Shown here piece after piece: positions 1 through 7,768 of a stretch of 41,102 nucleotides of DNA (within the stretch, counting starts at the first letter, position 1; each line of letters opens with the position of its first letter). The DNA is from Bradyrhizobium hipponense (GTDB lineage: Bacteria > Pseudomonadota > Alphaproteobacteria > Rhizobiales > Xanthobacteraceae). The notes beneath the pieces are model-generated. The model was not told the DNA's origin. It did not search any database and saw only the letters and a list, made by a program, of their open reading frames with translations. The stretch lies in the NCBI RefSeq assembly GCF_008123965.1, contig NZ_VSTH01000044.1:1-41102 (forward strand), read 5' to 3'. Made by a program: the position numbers and the translations under genes.

Positions 1-1
1 G

Positions 2-82
2 GGAGCTCATACCGGTTACGATTATCGACCATCGCCGTCGCCGAACCAAACCTATCCAAAGCGCCAGTTGACCGCTCTCTAG
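2..82 (+). CDS. Possible 3' end of a gene cut by the window edge
   Basis: An open frame runs from the first bases to a TAG at 80-82 and encodes about 26 residues with several Pro, Tyr and Ser. No domain is recognisable and no start is visible, so it may be the C-terminal tail of an upstream protein or chance. It ends 15 bases before the next start, a spacing compatible with an operon. Confidence 0.25.
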   Translation, partial: GAHTGYDYRPSPSPNQTYPKRQLTAL

Positions 83-97
83 CGGCAGGAGAATTTC

Positions 98-226
98 ATG
101 GTCAGTGAAAAAGGCCCGAACATAAAGAAGAAACAGAAATGCAAAAATTGTGAGGGCAAAGGCTTGCTCAAGAAGGGCGACAAGGTGGTGAAGTGCCAGC
201 GATGCAAAGGCACGGGGGTGAGGTGA
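98..226 (+). CDS. 42-residue DnaJ-type zinc-finger mini-protein
   Basis: This small ORF starts at ATG 98, six bases after a good ribosome binding site (AGGAGA, 87-92). It encodes a Lys-rich peptide with two half-sites of the DnaJ central zinc finger, CKNCEGKG (residues 15-22) and CQRCKGTG (residues 33-40), separated by ten residues. In DnaJ/Hsp40 two CxxCxGxG motifs form one zinc site, so this protein has exactly one predicted site and no J domain. Related stand-alone finger proteins occur in bacteria and are usually unassigned; a chaperone-like or nucleic-acid-binding role is only a guess. The start is well supported by the binding site and by the coding pattern of the cysteines. Confidence 0.75.
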   Translation: MVSEKGPNIKKKQKCKNCEGKGLLKKGDKVVKCQRCKGTGVR

Positions 227-253
227 TGTTGAGTTGACGACCGAGCGCCTCTC

Positions 254-405
254 GCGGTTTGCATCGGAACGCGCACGAGCTCGGCTTGCTTGCGCGTGCC
301 CGTCTTGTCGAAGATGCGGGACAGATGAGTTTGAGCCGTTGACCCTGTTGACTTGAGTCGGTCCACTGCTGCCTGGACGCCGTCGCCCGACATGATCTCG
401 GCTTG
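254..405 (-). pseudogene. Remnant of a LuxR-family C-terminal HTH domain (copy 1)
   Basis: Read leftward, this segment encodes the end of a LuxR-type helix-turn-helix domain, including THLSRIFDKTGTRKQAELVR. That matches the recognition helix and following helix of GerE/LuxR domains, which usually read T-A-R-x-H-L-x-x-I-F-x-K-T-G. No N-terminal regulatory or ligand-binding domain precedes it; the frame runs instead into the antisense of the membrane protein gene. A normal Leu position has become Pro (VRVP). I read it as a non-functional tail. The second copy keeps the same domain end but has a one-base deletion upstream. Confidence 0.6.
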
Positions 406-444
406 CGAACCGGCGCGCCACGTCTTTACAGAGCAGGGGCATCG

Positions 445-765
445 ATGACGCAGGCAGAAATCGAAGGCGAACTCCATACGCTGCGCCTGGAACTGAAGAC
501 GATCATTGATCGGGACCAATCTCGTGAAACCGAGTGGAGGCGCCTCAGCCTGATCGCAAGAGTCCTCAGCGTGCTCTATTCAGTCACCGCTGGAGGTCTC
601 ATTTGTACCTCTGTCTTCCTGGTCGCAGACTCTGCAAGCTCGGTTTTCCGCAACCAATTGATCATGCTGGGTATCGTTTTCATGTTCCTGAGCACTCCAC
701 TCATGCTCCTTGGCCAAGCCATTTACACACGCAAGACGCGCGGCGGATCGACCCTTGCCGGCTAG
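445..765 (+). CDS. Small two-helix membrane protein (paralog 1)
   Basis: This encodes a 106-residue protein with a charged, probably coiled N-terminal half (residues 1-30, rich in Glu, Arg and Leu) and two hydrophobic segments, about 37-60 and 68-90, predicted to form a membrane hairpin. The start at 445 is preferred over an in-frame ATG at 403. It follows a purine-rich GCAGGGG and coincides with the conserved region of the second copy, whereas the 403 extension lies in the LuxR remnant. The paralog at 8255-8557 differs at a few residues and is six residues shorter. Conservation of both frames suggests both copies are expressed or recently duplicated. I do not recognise a named family and propose no function. 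Confidence 0.7.
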   Translation: MTQAEIEGELHTLRLELKTIIDRDQSRETEWRRLSLIARVLSVLYSVTAGGLICTSVFLVADSASSVFRNQLIMLGIVFMFLSTPLMLLGQAIYTRKTRGGSTLAG

Positions 766-770
766 GCGTA

Positions 771-852
771 CCGGGATTACGGTTCCAGTGCACTCAATGA
801 GTCCGCTTTCGCAGGTTCGAAGAAATTGAGTGCACTGTTACCGTAAATCCGG
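771..852. repeat. Palindromic intergenic repeat with both arms intact
   Basis: A left arm (771-798) and a right arm (825-852) are inverted copies matching at 24 of 28 positions, with a 26-base spacer, so the region can fold into a long hairpin. The core ACGGT..CAGTGCACTCAAT recurs in degraded single-arm form at 1325-1380 and 1487-1540. I recall similar 'gattacggtgacagtgcact' sequences as dispersed palindromes in many proteobacterial genomes. REP-type elements moved by tyrosine transposases (RAYT) are one possible origin, but none is present here. Confidence 0.75.
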
Positions 853-909
853 TCTATGGACAGGACCAGGGCTCGACCTCCACCGACAGGAGGAGCGAAG
901 CACAAATCG

Positions 910-922
910 ATGTGCTATCCTG
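910..922 (+). promoter_or_regulatory. Putative promoter -10 region (shared 13-mer)
   Basis: The sequence ATGTGCTATCCTG occurs here, with its TATCCT core 29 bases before the rhodanese start, and again at 20086-20098, with its core 34 bases before a methyltransferase start. The position suits an extended -10 element. A convincing -35 box is missing in both cases, so the assignment rests on recurrence and placement only. Confidence 0.3.
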
Positions 923-950
923 ATGCTGGGAGCAGCAACGGAGAGAACCA

Positions 951-1319
951 ATGGCAATCAGCGTCAAGCAAATGCTCGAAGCCGCGAACGCGGCAGTGCC
1001 CAAGATCACGTCGGAACAGGCGGCCGAGATGATCAGGAGCGGCAACACGCTCGTGGTCGACGTTCGCGACGCACCGGAAGTCGCCGCCGGCGGCAAGATC
1101 GCGGGCGCCGTGAATGTCTCTCGAGGCATGCTGGAGTTTCGCGCGGATCCCGAGTCGCCCTATCACGATAAGGCGTTCGACAAGACCAAGACTGTGATTC
1201 TCTACTGCGCGTCCGGCGGCAGATCGGCGCTGGCCGGCAAGTTGCTGAAGGATATGGGATACGAGAAAGTCTACAACGTCGGCGGCTTCAAGGACTGGTC
1301 GGGTGCCGTCGAGAAATAG
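951..1319 (+). CDS. Single-domain rhodanese-like sulfurtransferase
   Basis: This encodes 122 residues forming one rhodanese domain. The start at 951 follows GGAGAG with about six bases of spacing. Family hallmarks are visible: the VVDVRD strand-loop near residues 35-40, G-x-I-x-G-A-x-N-V (about 48-56), and the active-site loop CASGGRS at residues 86-92 with catalytic Cys86. The C-terminal V-Y-N-V-x-G-G-F-x-D-W signature is also present. Such proteins carry a persulfide on the active cysteine and pass sulfane sulfur to cyanide, thiols or partner proteins. The absence of a signal peptide points to a cytoplasmic role. It stands alone between repeats, so the physiological acceptor cannot be inferred. 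Confidence 0.93.
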   Translation: MAISVKQMLEAANAAVPKITSEQAAEMIRSGNTLVVDVRDAPEVAAGGKIAGAVNVSRGMLEFRADPESPYHDKAFDKTKTVILYCASGGRSALAGKLLKDMGYEKVYNVGGFKDWSGAVEK

Positions 1320-1324
1320 CAATA

Positions 1325-1380
1325 ACCGGGATGACGGTGGCAATGCACTCAACGGCTCGGCCGCTTTTTGCGGGTTCGAA
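1325..1380. repeat. Degraded copy of the palindromic repeat (left arm and loop)
   Basis: This aligns with 771-821, sharing CCGGGAT-ACGGT, TGCACTCAA, CCGCTTT and GGGTTCGAA or AGGTTCGAA, but the right arm is missing. It directly follows the rhodanese stop codon. Confidence 0.55.
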
Positions 1381-1486
1381 TATCCGTGAGCATCACCCGG
1401 CCAGCGCCCTTCTCGTCGCACGAAGAATATCATCCGATAGCTTCGGATCGTTCACGGCGCGGGCGAGCACGAGGGCCCCGACCAGA

Positions 1487-1540
1487 GATTACGGTGACAG
1501 TGCACTCAATGACTATCGCCGCTTTCGGTCGAGGGCTCGG
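1487..1540. repeat. Degraded copy of the palindromic repeat (left arm)
   Basis: The segment beginning GATTACGGTGACAGTGCACT and continuing CAATGA..CCGCTTTC matches the left arm and part of the loop of the element at 771-852. The right arm is not recognisable. Confidence 0.55.
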
Positions 1541-1740
1541 CCAACGCAGGGATTTTCGTTTGCAGCATTTTGGTTTGGATGTGTCGTGTGTTATCTGTCT
1601 GCTCCAAGTGAAAGAACATCAAGCTGCGCCCACTTTGCCCCCGATGGCCCGCGCGACAAGGGTTGCGCACAAGCTGCCTGAAGTCCCTGTAGCAAGGCAG
1701 CATCGCCCGATCGCAACGCAACATCGGCAATCGCTGGGCA

Positions 1741-2850
1741 TCAAAGATATGCGGCATACGAACTAACCCAGACCAGAATCGACATGATCAGGCCGATGAC
1801 GCCGGCGTTCTCCGCAAACACTGTCGCGGTGCCGGGCATGCCGAGCCTGAGCTGACTGCGATCGACGTCCTTCGGTATGGAAATCACGGCCGGATAAGCT
1901 TTGACGCCGCCGATCGAGCCGACCCGCGCCAGCGTCCCGGAAACGGCGATTTCGCCCTGCCCCACGCCTTCGGGGATTCCCGTGATCGTCGCGGCGTGGA
2001 TGCGGCCGGGATCATTGTCGAAAACCAGCTTGACCGCCGCCCCGGGCTTGATGGTCCGGAATCCGTTCGGCGAGAACATGCCGACGATGGTGATCTGGTC
2101 GGCGATAATGAACGACATGACCGCTTTAAGCTGAGTCGCGCGGTCGCCGGCGGACAGCGCCATAACCGTGACGTAGCCGTCGCCGGGCGCGAGAATGGTC
2201 GTCTGCTCCAGCTCCCATTTGGCATGGTCAAGCTGGGCCTGGATTTGCGCCACGCTTGTGTTGACACCGCCGATTTCCGAATCCATCGCGAGCCGCGCGT
2301 TCAGCTGCGCCGCCTTGGCGGCCTGCAGCTGGAATTGCACCGTCTCTTGCTGGACCTGGGTGTCCTGCAATCGAAACTCGCTTTGCGCGTCTTCTGCTGC
2401 CATTCGGACGTAATCGGCGAGCCGCTTGTTGTGATAGGCGAGTTGCTTGGTCAGCCCCTCGACATTCGCGCTCGCCTGCTCATAGCTGGCCTTGAGTTGC
2501 AGGGCCTGTTGCCTGGCTCCGGCCAGCGATGCCTTGAGCTGGTCGACTTTGTACTGGAAAGGCGCCGCATCGATCTTGAAGAGTGTGGTGCCGGTCTTCA
2601 CCGGCACGTTAGCCTGAACAGGAATTGCAATCACCTGACCGGAGACGTTGGGCGCAACCTCGACCACCCGCGAGATCACGACGAAGCTGCCGGACGGCGT
2701 GAGATAATTGAACATCGCCATGAAGACCGCCAGGATGAACGCGCCGATCAGTACCGCCGCGCTGCCGGATACCCACCCGCGTCTGACCAGCTTGAGCCTC
2801 GAAAAGATGAGCCACAGCAGGACCAGATAGATGGTGAGGATGATCAACAT
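1741..2850 (-). CDS. HlyD-family membrane fusion/adaptor protein
   Basis: This encodes 369 residues in the periplasmic adaptor family (HlyD/EmrA, closest in style to YibH/YiaV). Two N-terminal hydrophobic segments (about 1-17 and 31-51) anchor it in the inner membrane. A biotinyl-lipoyl-like strand pattern follows (VAPNVSGQVIAIPV), then a long Ala/Gln-rich coiled-coil hairpin (about residues 95-205), the second lipoyl half and a beta-barrel part. Unusually, the last ~18 residues are hydrophobic and could form a third membrane segment. ATG 2850 was chosen because the first hydrophobic segment begins there and it lies just past the stop of the upstream gene; an ATG at 2907 would overlap that gene. 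Such adaptors link an inner-membrane pump to the outer membrane, but no pump gene is adjacent. Confidence 0.85.
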   Translation of the reverse strand: MLIILTIYLVLLWLIFSRLKLVRRGWVSGSAAVLIGAFILAVFMAMFNYLTPSGSFVVISRVVEVAPNVSGQVIAIPVQANVPVKTGTTLFKIDAAPFQYKVDQLKASLAGARQQALQLKASYEQASANVEGLTKQLAYHNKRLADYVRMAAEDAQSEFRLQDTQVQQETVQFQLQAAKAAQLNARLAMDSEIGGVNTSVAQIQAQLDHAKWELEQTTILAPGDGYVTVMALSAGDRATQLKAVMSFIIADQITIVGMFSPNGFRTIKPGAAVKLVFDNDPGRIHAATITGIPEGVGQGEIAVSGTLARVGSIGGVKAYPAVISIPKDVDRSQLRLGMPGTATVFAENAGVIGLIMSILVWVSSYAAYL

Positions 2851-2858
2851 GACTGGGC

Positions 2859-4364
2859 TCAGTTCACGAACTCGATCTCGCTCGGCCTCCATGTCTTGTC
2901 GAACCATGACTCCAGCGGACCATAGAGGCGAAGGATCATGAACCAGCCCTTGCCCGGAATCGTCTGCACCCAGTTGTTCTCCATTCCCGTAGGAGCCTTC
3001 GGCCCGAAGTAGACATCCACAGAGCCATCCGCATTGGTCTTGACGCCCTTACTCTGGCTACTGACGCTTGGGGCTTGCTGATCGGTTTGCACCATCGAGC
3101 GGGTCTGGTTGTCGTAGGCGATGACCGACCAGAAATCCTTGACCGGGATACTTGGCGGCAGGCGCAGCTTGTAAGTGTTGCCGCCATCAAAGGGACTGCC
3201 CTTCGCATCCTGAACCGACCAGGGGTATTGCGAGCCCCGACCCACCATCTTCTCCTCCATCGCCGGCGTGACGCCGATGGCGAAGTAATAGTAGAAGACA
3301 GCACCGTCCAGGTTGCTGACACCGGGCGCCACCTCGAACTTGTACCCGCCCAAAAACGGCAGGCGCCAGGCACTGTCCGGATAGAAATATGCATCCTTCG
3401 GGCGAATTTTGAAGGCGATCGTGCGCGCCGTCACGGCACCGATGTTGGCGGCGTCGGTGAGGATCTTCTTCATCCGCTCGTCGGGATTGAAGGGCTGACC
3501 CTTGACGATGCCGAGTGAGGCAAACAGGCCCAAGGTGGTGGGATCGGAACCGTCCGCCGGCTCTTCCTGAATGACCTGGTTCAACAGGCTCCAGAACGAG
3601 TAGTCGCCCGGCGAGACGAAGTTCGATGGAATTCCGGAGGCATTGACGAATTTCATCGGCGGCGGGTTGGCGGCCTCGGCCAAGGGATAGATCCGCAGGT
3701 TCTTCTTGACCGAGTCAACCCCGGGCCCCGTCGAACCGTCCACTAGGAAAGCGCGAAATACGAGGTAGCTGCCGAAAGTGCTCGGCCGCAGGACGTGATA
3801 CCCCGCAGGTATGTCGCCCTTGAATCCAGGCGGCAACAGCAGGTATTTGCCGCCCTCGCCCTTGTCGGCCCCGGTGATGCCGATGTCGGCCACCCACTTG
3901 TACCAGAAGTCGTCGACCATCCCCAGCACCTTGGGCGGGATCTCGGCCACCAGCGGTCCCTTGCTCGTGTCGACCCACATGAAATTGTAGATCGTGTTGT
4001 CGTTGCCGGTCAGCGCTACGGTCTTCGGGCCAAGTAGATTTTCCCAGATCACGTCGGTCTGGTTATCGGGTCCGAACTTGCGCAGCGAGTCGCGCATGCC
4101 GGCCTGATTGACGATCGGAATCGCCAGCAGATAAGCCTGGAGCGCCCGCGAACGATCCAGGTTGTCGTAGATTTTTTCAACAGTATCGGCTGACGGGTAG
4201 CCGTAATTGAGGTTCAGCGTCCCGATCGAGGAATCGATCTTGTCCGGCACGGCGACGCCCGATGCGAAAGGCGTCGTCATCTTGTAGGTCTGTCCGGAAG
4301 CGGCGCCCAAGCTCATCAGTACCACCGCAACGGTGGTGCAAAGCAGTCTCGTCGTGCGTATCAT
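2859..4364 (-). CDS. Exported DUF1254/DUF1214 protein (A)
   Basis: This encodes 501 residues with a Sec-type signal peptide (MIRTTRLL followed by a hydrophobic stretch, cleavage near GAASGQ). An N-terminal DUF1254-like region (about 45-190) precedes a C-terminal DUF1214-like region (about 350-500) with the typical W-S-V-I-A-Y-D-N-Q-T-R and N-W-V-Q-T-I-P-G-K-G-W-F motifs. The start at 4364 follows a strong GAGGAGAGAG, which a farther upstream in-frame ATG at 4427 lacks. It lies 116 bases after a second member of the family and nine bases before the HlyD-type start, so the three probably form one leftward operon. The biochemical function of these domains is not established; a periplasmic location is inferred from the signal. 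Confidence 0.88.
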   Translation of the reverse strand: MIRTTRLLCTTVAVVLMSLGAASGQTYKMTTPFASGVAVPDKIDSSIGTLNLNYGYPSADTVEKIYDNLDRSRALQAYLLAIPIVNQAGMRDSLRKFGPDNQTDVIWENLLGPKTVALTGNDNTIYNFMWVDTSKGPLVAEIPPKVLGMVDDFWYKWVADIGITGADKGEGGKYLLLPPGFKGDIPAGYHVLRPSTFGSYLVFRAFLVDGSTGPGVDSVKKNLRIYPLAEAANPPPMKFVNASGIPSNFVSPGDYSFWSLLNQVIQEEPADGSDPTTLGLFASLGIVKGQPFNPDERMKKILTDAANIGAVTARTIAFKIRPKDAYFYPDSAWRLPFLGGYKFEVAPGVSNLDGAVFYYYFAIGVTPAMEEKMVGRGSQYPWSVQDAKGSPFDGGNTYKLRLPPSIPVKDFWSVIAYDNQTRSMVQTDQQAPSVSSQSKGVKTNADGSVDVYFGPKAPTGMENNWVQTIPGKGWFMILRLYGPLESWFDKTWRPSEIEFVN

Positions 4365-4480
4365 CGCTCTCTCCTCGTCGACAGCCACTGCAAGAATAGC
4401 GCTGGCCAATCTCAGGTAGCGTTTCACGGTGCTTCATTCTTTGTTGCAGTCCTGACGCAGCGTCGAAGTCCTATCGACCG

Positions 4481-5911
4481 TCAGACCCGCTTGATGCCGG
4501 GCGGCTGCCATGTCCCTTCGCCCGCCGGCAGGATCGACGGCGGCGTGGGCTTTGGCCAATACAGGCGCATCACTAGATAGATCTTATCATCCGGCGCCGG
4601 AAGCCAATTTGCTTCCTTGTCCGCACCGGGGCTCTCTTTTTGAATGTACAGCGTCAGCGAGCCGTCCGCGTTCTTTTTCATCGCCGGCAACATCGGAGAG
4701 TTGATGAGATAGCGATTGATCGGATTCTTGACCAAGAGCTGGCTCTTGCCATCGTACATCGTAACGGACCAAAACGCATTCACTGGCGGCAACTGGCCAG
4801 GCGGGAATGTGATTGTGTACTTGTGCTTGCTGCCATCGAGCAGCTCACCGGTCGCGTCCGTTCGGGTAAAGGGGTACATTGCTTCGAGGGCATCGTTGCC
4901 ATAGATGCCGGCCTTCGCACCCCCGGCCCGCATCAGCCAATCGCCGTTGTAGAAGGCCTCGCTACCAAGGAACGAGCCGACGCTCCAGCCATTGATGATT
5001 TTATTTCCGCGGGCCAACCATTTGTCGACCTTGTCGTCGCCTTGCTTCATGCCCACCAGGATCTCGGCCTTGTGTTCGAGCGACAACTCCTTGAAATCGA
5101 AGGTCTTGCCGGGGCCGATACCAATCTTCGCAAGTTTCGCGCGGATCGCCTTGTCCCTTGGCGTCTCAGGAACGAATTGCAGGGCTGCGTCGAGATACTG
5201 GAAGAAGTTGTCCTTAATCCCGGCCGTGGTGGCGGGGAGGAAGTCGATCTTCGGCGCGGCAGGCGGGCTGGCGCGCTTAAGGAAAGCCGAAAGCGGCTGT
5301 GCCTTGTAGCCGGCCTGTACCTGCTCCACGTTTGGCATATCCCCGGCGTCGAACAACTGGGTACGGAAGTTAACGAACGCAAACGGCGTCGAGGACGTAA
5401 AGACCTTCTTGATGCCTGGGGGTGTTTGGCCCTTCCAGTCCGGGCCGGCGACGAGATAGTCGCCCGCTTCGTTGCCCGTGGTGCGGCTGCCGATGTAGCC
5501 AAAAATATAGGTGTTGCCATCCGTGAGTTGCACTGCAAAGTAACGATCCTTCGATACCGCCGGCACCGAGACCACGATTGGCTCTGCACGCAGATCGGTC
5601 CAGAGGATCGAGTAAGGCGTGTCACTGTTGGGCGTGATAACCGCGGTGTCCTTGTACGTTGCGACATGCGTCAGGTTTTTGATCTGATTGAAAGGCGCCT
5701 TGAACTGGTTGCCCTTCGTGTCCACCGCAAACTCATTCATGACAGCGTAGTTCATCACGAGTGGTAAGCCGTAGATAAAGCCTTCTTCGGCGATGTCCTT
5801 GGCTTCGATGATGCCGGGGTAGCTTTGCGCCATCAGGAGGCTTGGCCTGGCAATCGCGGCACCGGCGGCGATTGCCGCGGTGGAGCGAAGTAGATCTCGC
5901 TTCGTCAACAT
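4481..5911 (-). CDS. Exported DUF1254/DUF1214 protein (B)
   Basis: This encodes 476 residues. The N-terminus has a Tat-like look (TKRDLLRS followed by an Ala-rich hydrophobic core and cleavage near LLMAQS), although it has Lys-Arg rather than Arg-Arg. DUF1254 covers roughly residues 40-180 (I-T-P-N-S-D-T-P-Y motif). DUF1214 covers about 345-470 (F-W-S-V-T-M-Y-D-G and N-W-L-P-A-P). AAGGAG stands about ten bases before the start. It is a distant paralog of the protein encoded by 2859-4364. Tandem DUF1254/DUF1214 genes are common in soil bacteria and are unassigned enzymatically; I make no substrate prediction. Confidence 0.9.
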   Translation of the reverse strand: MLTKRDLLRSTAAIAAGAAIARPSLLMAQSYPGIIEAKDIAEEGFIYGLPLVMNYAVMNEFAVDTKGNQFKAPFNQIKNLTHVATYKDTAVITPNSDTPYSILWTDLRAEPIVVSVPAVSKDRYFAVQLTDGNTYIFGYIGSRTTGNEAGDYLVAGPDWKGQTPPGIKKVFTSSTPFAFVNFRTQLFDAGDMPNVEQVQAGYKAQPLSAFLKRASPPAAPKIDFLPATTAGIKDNFFQYLDAALQFVPETPRDKAIRAKLAKIGIGPGKTFDFKELSLEHKAEILVGMKQGDDKVDKWLARGNKIINGWSVGSFLGSEAFYNGDWLMRAGGAKAGIYGNDALEAMYPFTRTDATGELLDGSKHKYTITFPPGQLPPVNAFWSVTMYDGKSQLLVKNPINRYLINSPMLPAMKKNADGSLTLYIQKESPGADKEANWLPAPDDKIYLVMRLYWPKPTPPSILPAGEGTWQPPGIKRV

Positions 5912-6075
5912 TTTGCGATACTCCTTCGTTGCTCGATCGAGTTCTGGGGATCAATTGCAGCTTTGTGGTTGATCGAGCCCTACGGCGACGAACCTGCTAA
6001 ATTGCCATATACTCATAACCGCAACGCCCGCCGCCTGCCCATGCCATAAGGTAGTTCGAACTTTCGCGCGGCTCC

Positions 6076-6756
6076 TTAGTAGCAAGGCGGATAAGGGTAG
6101 TAGCCGCACGCCGGTCGCGCGTACGGATAATAGGACGCAGCTCCATATGCGGCGGCGCCCACGGCACCGGCATACATCGCGCCGCGAAACGCAGAGCGGC
6201 GTGCAACGCCGGCAAACGACATCGGCGTAAACGGCCGGCCAATAATATCAATGAAGACGGCAGCCCCACCGTCGGCGCCGGCAAGATCGCCTTCAAGGGT
6301 TTGGACATTGAAGGTGAGCTTGTCGCCCTCGAGCTTCGGATTCTTGAGGACCACGACGGCGTCCTTGACCGAACCGTCCTTGCCCAGCGCGGAGACGGTC
6401 GCGTTCGGAGGATTTTTGGTGAAACTGTCGTCGCCCGATCCCCACTCCGCGATCACGTCAACGGTCGGCTGATGGCCCGCGGACCGCACCGGACGGTCGG
6501 CAAATATGATCGAACTGGGTGAGACGCCGGTCAGGATGAGTGTGTCGCCTTGCAACGTCGCGCCTCGGGAGTTGAGCACAAAAAGCGACGGCACGATCTC
6601 GGGTTTGGCTGCGCCAGATGGCGTGCCGATCGTCTTCATCGAAGGCGGCGCTGCCGCGTTCTGGGCGAGCGCCGCGTTGGCGGCGTATAACGTTGTGCCC
6701 AAGATTGTGCCCAAGGCAAGCATGCCGAAAATATGATTCAGATGTGTGATGCGCAT
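6076..6756 (-). CDS. Exported protein of unknown function with Tyr/Pro-rich tail
   Basis: This encodes 226 residues. A signal peptide (residues 1-31, ending ALAQ) is followed by a predicted beta-rich region of about 115 residues. A short Gly/Ala hydrophobic stretch and a Tyr/Pro/Cys-rich C-terminus (SYYPYARP, YYPYPPCY) close the protein. The start at 6756 is preferred over an in-frame ATG at 6852 because it begins the signal peptide and follows GGAAAG. I do not recognise a named domain. The Tyr/Pro tail resembles those of some surface-associated proteins, but that is only a resemblance. Confidence 0.75.
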   Translation of the reverse strand: MRITHLNHIFGMLALGTILGTTLYAANAALAQNAAAPPSMKTIGTPSGAAKPEIVPSLFVLNSRGATLQGDTLILTGVSPSSIIFADRPVRSAGHQPTVDVIAEWGSGDDSFTKNPPNATVSALGKDGSVKDAVVVLKNPKLEGDKLTFNVQTLEGDLAGADGGAAVFIDIIGRPFTPMSFAGVARRSAFRGAMYAGAVGAAAYGAASYYPYARPACGYYPYPPCY

Positions 6757-7316
6757 GGCTTTCCATTCCTGTTTCGCAAAAACTGATCGGTCGCGTCGAA
6801 GCACTCTCGCGTCAGATGCGAGAAGGGGCGCAAGAAAGGGATACAGCGTCATTTTGCAGAAAACCGCCGCTCGGCGTCTGCAGCAATCGTTATCAGTGCC
6901 GGAATTACTTCGTTCTAAGGCAGAAGTTGAGGGACGATTTAGAAGCGTTTTGCTTCAACTACCTCCACGAGCATCTTGAGTATAGCACTTCGGAAGGGCG
7001 AGAACCAGCCATGGTGTTTTATTTTGTGCCCCTAGATCTCTCGAGCTCTCAACTACTCAATCCTCGGAGCGCGTTTGGTGTTCGTGTTGTGGAAGTGAGC
7101 CGAGTGTGACGAAACGAATTGTCGCATTCCGGTCTCTGAAGGCAAACGCTGGACTTTCAACGTTCAACGAGTCGGCTCCTCGCCATGACTAGAGGCAGCA
7201 ACCACCACGGAACGTAAGAGTCGCTGCCATTCAGCGGAGCGGTTGACAAATTCTAGCTTCCATATTGGGCCCGCGCCCGTTAAGCTCTCGATGGGCAGAC
7301 AATCCATTAATTCCCT
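6757..7316. other. Long gene-poor intergenic stretch
   Basis: About 560 bases lie between the divergent starts of the exported protein (6756) and the FixK-box region. Base composition is visibly less GC-rich than in the flanking genes. A frame of about 97 codons at 6816-7109 has no binding site or family resemblance and is not called. A TTGACA near 7243 has no matching -10. The stretch may hold decayed sequence or a small RNA, but I see nothing specific. Confidence 0.4.
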
Positions 7317-7330
7317 TTGATTCAAATCAA
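7317..7330 (+). promoter_or_regulatory. Perfect FixK/FNR-type binding site
   Basis: TTGATTCAAATCAA is an exact match to the TTGAT-N4-ATCAA consensus of FNR/FixK regulators, which in rhizobia activate genes under low oxygen. Its centre lies 73 bases before the ATG at 7397. Activation from about -41 would put the transcript start near 7365, leaving a ~32-base leader. It is the only such site I found in the window. Confidence 0.8.
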
Positions 7331-7396
7331 TACGATACCCGCTCGATTGTCATCCGATGAAATTGCTTCGGTGAGATCTCAACCGGGGAGTTCTGC

Positions 7397-7768
7397 ATGA
7401 AGAGTGTATTGCTTTTCTTGGCGATGATAGGCGGCCAAACAACCATTCCAGTCAGCGAACGCGTCCCTCAACTGAATGTCGAGGCGACATGCAGGGCTAC
7501 CGTAGCCACGGATAAGGCGATGGGCCTGGATCTGCCGCAGACCTATGACGATTGCATGCGCGACGAAAATTCCGCGCTGCAACAGCTTAATTCCGTATGG
7601 CTCACGAACTCCGACAGCCTTCGAAACCGATGCGAAGGCGAAGCGACGGCTGGCGGCAGTGACAGCTATGTCGACCTGCTCACCTGCATGCAAATGGCAG
7701 ATTGGGTGAAATCGACGCCGGACGCTCCAAAATTGAGGGGAGCGAGCAAGAACCGAAACAAGCTGTGA
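7397..7768 (+). CDS. Small secreted four-cysteine protein, predicted FixK/FNR target
   Basis: This encodes 123 residues with a short hydrophobic N-terminus (MKSVLLFLAMIGG), probably a signal or anchor. Four cysteines follow, at about residues 32, 53, 79 and 94, in a mostly helical, charged body. The regular Cys spacing suggests two disulfides or a metal/heme-independent fold; there is no CxxCH heme motif. The start follows GGGGAG (7385-7390) at good spacing. A perfect FixK/FNR box lies upstream, so expression at low oxygen is likely. Similar small proteins of unknown role are frequent in Bradyrhizobium, but I cannot name a function. Confidence 0.75.
   Translation: MKSVLLFLAMIGGQTTIPVSERVPQLNVEATCRATVATDKAMGLDLPQTYDDCMRDENSALQQLNSVWLTNSDSLRNRCEGEATAGGSDSYVDLLTCMQMADWVKSTPDAPKLRGASKNRNKL

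Larger units (their letters stand above)
254..768. repeat. Duplicated ~510 bp cassette, copy 1
   Basis: This stretch matches 8065-8578 at roughly 90% identity by eye, in the same orientation, with one single-base length difference near 380 (copy 1 has the extra base). It contains a decayed LuxR C-terminal segment read on the minus strand and an intact two-helix membrane protein gene on the plus strand. Similarity fades just past the stop codon. The copies lie 7.8 kb apart. No transposase or terminal inverted repeat is seen at the edges. Confidence 0.85.
1320..1740. other. Intergenic region with two degraded repeat copies
   Basis: This 421-base stretch between the convergent rhodanese and HlyD-type genes has no credible gene; the open frames in it lack binding sites and family features. 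It contains two single-arm relatives of the 771-852 palindrome, at about 1325-1380 and 1487-1540. I saw no clear terminator. Confidence 0.6.

Noticed and set aside
6816..7109. 97-codon frame in the gene-poor region
   Set aside because: No ribosome site, no family features, and composition unlike the neighbouring genes.
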